Shown here: one piece after another, positions 59,313 to 64,000 of the stretch | Position numbering within the stretch: position 1 is the first letter of the stretch | How the letters are laid out: every line of letters begins with the position of its first letter | DNA from: Waddliaceae bacterium | GTDB taxonomy: Bacteria > Chlamydiota > Chlamydiia > Chlamydiales > GCA-2709385 | Length of the DNA: 64,000 nt | Reading direction: 5' to 3' | Assembly: GCA_002709385.1 (NCBI GenBank) | Contig: PAQS01000040.1 | Coordinates: 124,001-188,000, forward strand | The notes under the pieces: generated by a model | Databases searched by the model: none | What the model saw: only the letters and a program-made list of their open reading frames with translations | Told to the model about the DNA's origin: nothing | Made by a program: the position numbers and the translations under genes

Positions 59313-61028
59313 ATGCAACGAAATAAATTATTGAAAAACGTTATTTCTTGGGGACTCGCTTTATCGTGTGTATGTGCTTCACCAACGATTGAAGCGCTGA
59401 AATTTGAATCGGATAGCGGTGATATTCATGGTTCATTCGATAATACAATCAGTTATGGATTGGGAATGAGGACTCAGCGTCAAGACCCACGAATTATTGG
59501 TGTGGGAAATGGCGGTACTTTTTTATCACTGAATGAAGATGATGGAAACTTAAATTACGACCAGTGGGATCTTTATTCTAATGCAATAAAATCTGTTCAT
59601 GAACTTGAAGTAAATAAAGATGAATTTGGTCTTTTCTTACGAGGTATTGCTCTCTATGATATTGAAATCATGCATGGAGATACTCGAAGGACGGCTCTTG
59701 GGCCTATAGCTGAGAGTCGGATGGGAAAAGACTTATCTCTTCTAGATGCATATATCACCTATACTGGTGACACTGAAAAAGATAAACCATTTACCCTACG
59801 TATAGGAAATCAAGTATTAAACTGGGGAGAGAGTACATTTATCCAGAATGGGATTAATAGTATGATGCCTCTGGATGTATCACGATTGCGTGTAGCTGGA
59901 GCAGAGCTACGAGAAGCTTTTCTTCCTGTATGGATGGCTTTTATCGATTATGGAATTTCAGAAAAGATATCTATAGGTGGTTTTTGTCAGTTTTCTTGGA
60001 GAGAAACTCGGATAGAACCAAAAGGAACTTTCTTCTCTACTAATGACTATGTGAGTCCTGATGGAACTTATGTAATGGTTAGTCCTACAGGAGATGATAC
60101 ACAAAGCTGTGCAGATACACTATGTGCTATGGGCGGAGGAGCTGGTATTTTTGGGCAATCTGCAAATCGAGGTGAAGATGTTTCTGGTAGTGACCGAGGA
60201 AATTTTGGGGTTAATTTACGCTACTATGAGCCTGATTTAAATGAGACAGAGTTTGGTCTCTATTTCTTACAGTATAGTTCACGTTTACCAGTGGTATCTG
60301 GATATAAAGGAAATGCGATTCCTATATTAGGACCGGGAGCATACATTCCTGATTCATACTACTTTGTAGAGTATCCAGATGATATTCATCTTTTAGGCTT
60401 AAGTTTCAATACAATGCTCGGAAAAATTGCTCTGCAAGGAGAGTATTCGCTCAAAATTGATCAGCCATTACAAATTTCAGGATATGAAATTATTTTAGCA
60501 GTTCTTGGTTCTGCATCACCTGTAAGCCAATTAGGGGCTTTTCCAGATGCTTCAGAAATTACCGGTTTTAGAAGAAAAACGGTGAGCCAAATGCAGTTTA
60601 CAGCAACAAAGATGTTTGGTCCGTGCGGTGTCATGAGCTCTTCAGCAATTCTAGCAGAAGTGGGTGCTATGTATATTCATGGTTTTCCGGACCAATCAAC
60701 GTTGCGCTTTGATGGTCCAGGTACAATAGGTTCAGGAGGACAAGGTTATGCAACAAGGTTTTCAGGTGGATATAATCTTGTATTATTAGGGACTTTCGAC
60801 AAAGTCAATGCTCAAACTTATATTGCATTTGCTCATGATGTATCTGGTCGTTCTCCTCTTCCTCTTAGCAATTTTGTGAAAAATCGAAAATCGATCACTC
60901 TTTCAGGTGAAATACGTCGTCATGCACTGTCATGGAAAGCAACATTTTCGCACTTTTTCAGCGGTGGAACACACAATCTTTTAAGAGATAGAGATCATAT
61001 AACACTAAGTTCCACAGTATCTTTCTAG
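59313..61028 (+). CDS. DUF1302 family outer-membrane protein
   Basis: 571 residues. Signal peptide (VISWGLALSCVCASPTIEA), then the DUF1302 pattern throughout: GDIHGSFDNTISYGLGMRTQ, NLNYDQWDLYSNAIKSVHEL, LRIGNQVLNWGESTFIQNG, LDVSRLRVAGAELREAFLPV and PKGTFFSTNDYVSPDG. Aromatic, alternating strands and a C-terminal Phe (SSTVSF) suggest an outer-membrane beta-barrel. In proteobacteria this family sits with DUF1329 and RND proteins and is thought to handle hydrophobic compounds, for example near steroid-degradation genes. Good start (GCGGAG). First gene of a four-gene operon. Confidence 0.85.
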   Translation: MQRNKLLKNVISWGLALSCVCASPTIEALKFESDSGDIHGSFDNTISYGLGMRTQRQDPRIIGVGNGGTFLSLNEDDGNLNYDQWDLYSNAIKSVHELEVNKDEFGLFLRGIALYDIEIMHGDTRRTALGPIAESRMGKDLSLLDAYITYTGDTEKDKPFTLRIGNQVLNWGESTFIQNGINSMMPLDVSRLRVAGAELREAFLPVWMAFIDYGISEKISIGGFCQFSWRETRIEPKGTFFSTNDYVSPDGTYVMVSPTGDDTQSCADTLCAMGGGAGIFGQSANRGEDVSGSDRGNFGVNLRYYEPDLNETEFGLYFLQYSSRLPVVSGYKGNAIPILGPGAYIPDSYYFVEYPDDIHLLGLSFNTMLGKIALQGEYSLKIDQPLQISGYEIILAVLGSASPVSQLGAFPDASEITGFRRKTVSQMQFTATKMFGPCGVMSSSAILAEVGAMYIHGFPDQSTLRFDGPGTIGSGGQGYATRFSGGYNLVLLGTFDKVNAQTYIAFAHDVSGRSPLPLSNFVKNRKSITLSGEIRRHALSWKATFSHFFSGGTHNLLRDRDHITLSSTVSF

Positions 61029-61037
61029 GGGGTTTTA

Positions 61038-62390
61038 ATGAGATCAATTTTGCAAGCATTGGGTTTCACTTTGCTTTTACCACTTGCTCTTTCGGCAAAG
61101 GTAGATGTGGAAACTGCAAAGCAATTAGAAGAAAATCTGACTCCTTTAGGAGCAGAGCGTATGGGAAATACTGATGGTTCTATTCCTGAATGGACAGGAG
61201 GAATTACGGAGAAACCAGAGTCTTATGTCCATGGAGAACATTTTGTAAATCCATTTGAAGGCGAAGAAATTTTATTTACGATCACTTCAAGTAATATGGA
61301 AGAATACAAAGAATTTTTGTCTCCAGGACAAGTAGCGATGTTTCAGCGCTATCCTGAATCTTTCCAAATGCCTATCTATCCTACTCATCGAAGTGCCTCA
61401 TATCCAGAATTTGTATATGAAGCGCTTAAGCAAAATGCCATCAATGCAGAACTTGTTGCTGATGGGAATGGCTTAAAAAATGCAAGAGTTACAGCACCAT
61501 TTCCGATTCCTCAAAATGGCTTAGAAGTTATTTGGAATCATTTAGTTCGTTACCGAGGAGAGCAAGCACAACGTGAGGTAGCACAAGCCGCTCCTCTAGC
61601 CAATGGCTCTTATCAAATAGTGCATATTAAAGAAGATATCTATTATCCCTACAATAACCCAGAGTCCACAATGGAGACTTTAAAAAATAGGGTAGGATAT
61701 TTCTTACAAAAAGTTACTGCACCTGCATATTTAGCAGGAACTATTTTGCTTGTTCATGAAACACTCAATCAGTCGGAAGAACCTCGTTCTGCTTGGACAT
61801 ATAATCCAGGACAAAGAAGAGTGCGACGAGCTCCAAATATAGCTTACGATAATCCAGGAACAGCTTCAGATGGTCAGAGAACTACAGACCAATATGATAT
61901 GTTCAATGGGGCTCCTGATCGATACGATTGGACCCTTATCGGTAAAAAAGAAATTTTCGTTCCTTACAATGCTTATCCTATCCAAAGCCCAAAAATTAAA
62001 TACAAAGATCTTTTGCGTGCTGGGCATATGAACCCTGAACATACACGTTATGAAAAGCACCGTGTATGGGTTTTAGAAGCAAACGTGAAGAAAGAGTTTA
62101 AACACATCTTTCCTAAACGAGTTTTCTACTTAGACGAAGATAGTTGGCAAATCCTAGTAGCTGATCAGTATGATTCTAGAGGACAAATTTGGCGTTTATC
62201 AGAGGCACATTGTCTAAACTATTACAATGTTCCAACAATCTTAGACACAATTCAAGTTCACTACGATTTGTTAAATGGACGCTACCTTGTATTTGGAATG
62301 AAAAATGAAGGACGTATCGAAAATTTCGATGTGGAGCTTCAAGTAGCAGATTTTACACCGCAACGCCTGCGACGTGCAGGTAGACGATAG
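61038..62390 (+). CDS. DUF1329 family periplasmic/outer-membrane lipid-binding protein
   Basis: 450 residues. Signal peptide (ALGFTLLLPLALSA) followed by the family start LTPLGAERMGNTDGSIPEWTGG. The C-terminal part carries HRVWVLEANVK, RVFYLDEDSWQILVADQYD and GQIWRLSEAH, all typical of DUF1329, a domain with a LolA/LolB-like fold. It probably shuttles a lipid or other hydrophobic molecule between membranes. It starts 9 bases after DUF1302; family and gene order fix the call, substrate unknown. Confidence 0.87.
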   Translation: MRSILQALGFTLLLPLALSAKVDVETAKQLEENLTPLGAERMGNTDGSIPEWTGGITEKPESYVHGEHFVNPFEGEEILFTITSSNMEEYKEFLSPGQVAMFQRYPESFQMPIYPTHRSASYPEFVYEALKQNAINAELVADGNGLKNARVTAPFPIPQNGLEVIWNHLVRYRGEQAQREVAQAAPLANGSYQIVHIKEDIYYPYNNPESTMETLKNRVGYFLQKVTAPAYLAGTILLVHETLNQSEEPRSAWTYNPGQRRVRRAPNIAYDNPGTASDGQRTTDQYDMFNGAPDRYDWTLIGKKEIFVPYNAYPIQSPKIKYKDLLRAGHMNPEHTRYEKHRVWVLEANVKKEFKHIFPKRVFYLDEDSWQILVADQYDSRGQIWRLSEAHCLNYYNVPTILDTIQVHYDLLNGRYLVFGMKNEGRIENFDVELQVADFTPQRLRRAGRR

Positions 62391-62398
62391 GTGCTCCT

Positions 62399-63307
62399 AT
62401 GAGACAAGTGACTCTCCTGATTGCTTTGACGATTGCGACAATAATATATGCTGGCTCTGAGAAGATAGAGCCAGCTTTATTTTTACCAAAAGCAATAAGC
62501 GGAATGGTTTCAGGGCTTCTCCGTGTAGATGAGCAGATCTTAGCTGTAGGAGAACGTGGTCATATTCTTTCGACAAATTTAAAATTAGAAAAAATAGAAC
62601 AAGAAAACTCTCCTGTAAATCAATTCATGACAGGAATTACAGCAAATAAACAAGGAACACTATTTGTTCTAGGTCATGATGGATTACTACTCAAAGGCAC
62701 AAAAAACCATTGGTCTGTTCAAAAGCTAGATCAAGATATCAATAATCCCTTATTCGATCTTGTATTTAATCAGTACAATATTGGTTTAGCAGTAGGAGCA
62801 TATGGAACTTTATTGCTATCACAAGATGGCGGTGAAACTTGGGAAGAAAGTGTTATTGATGAAGAAGAGCCACATCTTTATTCAGTGGCTATTGATGAAA
62901 GAAATAATTTCTATGTTTCAGGTGAGTTTGGAACTCTAGTTAAATTTAGTCCTGACGGCACATTATTATGGAAGTTAGATACAGAGATAGAGTCGACATT
63001 TTTTGGATTAGAACTACTTTCTGAGAATAATTTCTATGTCTATGGACTCCGTGGAACAGTCTTCTATACGAAAAATGGAAAAGATTTTGAGAAAATTGAT
63101 TTACATACTCAAGCTTCTATATTTTGTTCCACAAAGCGTAATGATGAAGTGATTTTCTGTGGAAGCGATGGAGTTATTATCGGATATGATGGAAAAAATA
63201 TACGAAATTACTCTTTGAGTGAAAGAGTTCATGTAACATCTGTTTTAAATGATGAAAATCGTTTAATTATCGGTACAAGCAAAGGCTTGAAGGAAGTGAA
63301 GCTATGA
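62399..63307 (+). CDS. YCF48/BNR-like beta-propeller protein, exported
   Basis: 302 residues. Signal peptide (VTLLIALTIATIIYAG), then five to six beta-propeller blades with Asp-box-like units (LLLSQDGGETWEESVI, VFYTKNGKDFEKIDL, ILSTNLKLEKI). Related to YCF48/HCF136-type propellers that accompany RND transporters in this gene arrangement. Likely periplasmic adaptor. Its stop overlaps the start of the RND gene (ATGA). Confidence 0.8.
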   Translation: MRQVTLLIALTIATIIYAGSEKIEPALFLPKAISGMVSGLLRVDEQILAVGERGHILSTNLKLEKIEQENSPVNQFMTGITANKQGTLFVLGHDGLLLKGTKNHWSVQKLDQDINNPLFDLVFNQYNIGLAVGAYGTLLLSQDGGETWEESVIDEEEPHLYSVAIDERNNFYVSGEFGTLVKFSPDGTLLWKLDTEIESTFFGLELLSENNFYVYGLRGTVFYTKNGKDFEKIDLHTQASIFCSTKRNDEVIFCGSDGVIIGYDGKNIRNYSLSERVHVTSVLNDENRLIIGTSKGLKEVKL

Positions 63308-64000
63308 TCAAAACAATCGCTCACTTTGTATTTCGTTATGCCTATTTTGTAATGGCAATTCTCTTTGCTGTTTCTTTCTTTTTTGCATTTGAAGTAAGTA
63401 AACTCAAAATAGATGCTGGGTTCGAAAAACAGCTTCCTTATGCTCATCCTTATATCAATACAATGACCCAATATCGTGAGGAATTCGGTGGAGAAGATCG
63501 CATATTTATTGCAGTAAGTCCCAAAAAAGGGGATATCTTTTCTGCTAATTTTCTTACACAGTTTAAGGCGATCTCTGATGAAGCTCATTATATAAGTGGA
63601 GCAAATAGATCATGGATAGAATCATTATTTACTCCTAATGTTCGTTTTACAGAAGTTGTGGATGGAGGATTTGCTGGTGGAAATGTCATTCCAGCAGATT
63701 TTGATGCGTCACCGGAAGCTGTAGAGCAAGTTAGACAAAACGTATTGAAGTCTTCTATTATCGGAAGGCTTGTTGCAAACGACTTTTCATCGGCAATGAT
63801 TAGTTTACAATTAGCCGAACATAACCCAAGTACAGGAGAAAAGTTAGACCCTCTCTTAGTTGCTCAAGAACTCGAAAAAAATATACGTGAACGCTATCAG
63901 AGCGATGATATTGAAATTCGTATCATAGGCTTTGCGAAGGTTCTCGGAGATATAGCAGAAGGAGCTATAGGAGTCGTTTTTTTTATGCTTGGAGCAGTGT
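63304..64000 (+). CDS. RND-superfamily (MMPL-like) transporter, 3' end outside window
   Basis: The first 232 codons of an RND transporter. An N-terminal membrane helix (YAYFVMAILFAVSFFFAFEV) leads into the first periplasmic loop (YREEFGGEDRIFIAVSPKKG and following), then GFAKVLGDIAEGAIGVVFFM begins the next helix. This is the two-component, lipid-export-type layout (MmpL/HpnN-like) rather than a drug-efflux AcrB. It overlaps the propeller gene by four bases and completes the DUF1302-DUF1329-YCF48-RND cassette. Confidence 0.88.
   Translation, partial: MIKTIAHFVFRYAYFVMAILFAVSFFFAFEVSKLKIDAGFEKQLPYAHPYINTMTQYREEFGGEDRIFIAVSPKKGDIFSANFLTQFKAISDEAHYISGANRSWIESLFTPNVRFTEVVDGGFAGGNVIPADFDASPEAVEQVRQNVLKSSIIGRLVANDFSSAMISLQLAEHNPSTGEKLDPLLVAQELEKNIRERYQSDDIEIRIIGFAKVLGDIAEGAIGVVFFMLGAV

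Noticed and set aside
1-64000. tRNA, rRNA, tmRNA or CRISPR
   Set aside because: No T-loop GGTTCGAATCC-like segments, rRNA sequences or spaced identical repeats were seen in any gap; exhaustive tRNA scanning could not be done by eye.

Overview
The window looks like chromosome of a member of the Chlamydiota, most likely one of the environmental (amoeba- or arthropod-associated) families rather than Chlamydiaceae. The evidence is: two tandem ATP/ADP-translocase-type nucleotide transporters (33201-37623); a block tolQ-tolR-tolA-tolB-pal-LysM divergent from dsbD-tatD-...-sdhC-sdhA-sdhB that, as I remember it, matches the order of the C. trachomatis CT591-CT601 region; many candidate secreted or effector-type proteins (ankyrin, leucine-rich, MORN-type, bilobed hydrophobic); and an AT-rich composition (roughly 38-40% GC by eye). 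metK, a transposase remnant and a complete GGDEF protein argue against a reduced Chlamydiaceae genome. The genus cannot be fixed from the sequence alone.

Layout. 1-5 kb: end of an unknown gene, pgeF, a DoxX membrane protein, a small unknown protein, a leucine-rich repeat protein and rsmB. 5-11 kb: an Fsr-like MFS transporter, then a large secreted MORN-type repeat protein followed by a zinc-ribbon protein and a SEC-C protein. 10.9-17.7 kb, minus strand: a tight five-gene run of TPR/membrane protein, secreted TPR protein, VWA protein, rsmD and coaD. 17.7-21 kb: EamA transporter, MazG-type pyrophosphohydrolase, GNAT acetyltransferase, ankyrin protein. 21-29 kb: a 1296-residue TPR protein, an orphan OmpR-type response regulator, a truncated NFACT-R protein, a zinc-ribbon membrane protein and metK. 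29-38 kb: small secreted membrane protein, second secreted MORN-type protein, an Inc-like bilobed membrane protein, and two nucleotide transporters flanking an unknown secreted protein. 38-54 kb: Tol-Pal block, dsbD, tatD, a giant FecR-domain surface protein, and a Bacillus-type succinate dehydrogenase. 54-59 kb: transposase remnant, outer-membrane porin, lipoate ligase, secreted protein and a REC-GGDEF protein. 59-64 kb: a four-gene DUF1302-DUF1329-YCF48-like-RND cassette that runs off the window end.

Working together. The Tol-Pal, LysM, pgeF, DsbD and VWA/TPR genes serve envelope maintenance. The nucleotide transporters, SdhCAB, lipoate ligase, MetK and CoaD describe an intracellular bacterium that imports nucleotides but keeps its own respiratory and cofactor steps. 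The repeat proteins are candidate surface or host-interaction factors.

Most unusual features. (1) Five accessory genes (starts at 1640, 3669, 6495, 35982 and 46346) have their ribosome-binding site, and in two cases also the start codon, inside an inverted repeat with upstream leader sequence. None of the housekeeping starts I checked showed this. (2) The DUF1302/DUF1329/YCF48/RND cassette suggests export of a lipid or other hydrophobic compound. (3) The GGDEF protein keeps its active and I-site motifs but has a receiver domain that has lost its phosphorylation residues. (4) A 1332-residue FecR protein sits inside the otherwise conserved tatD-sdhC neighbourhood.
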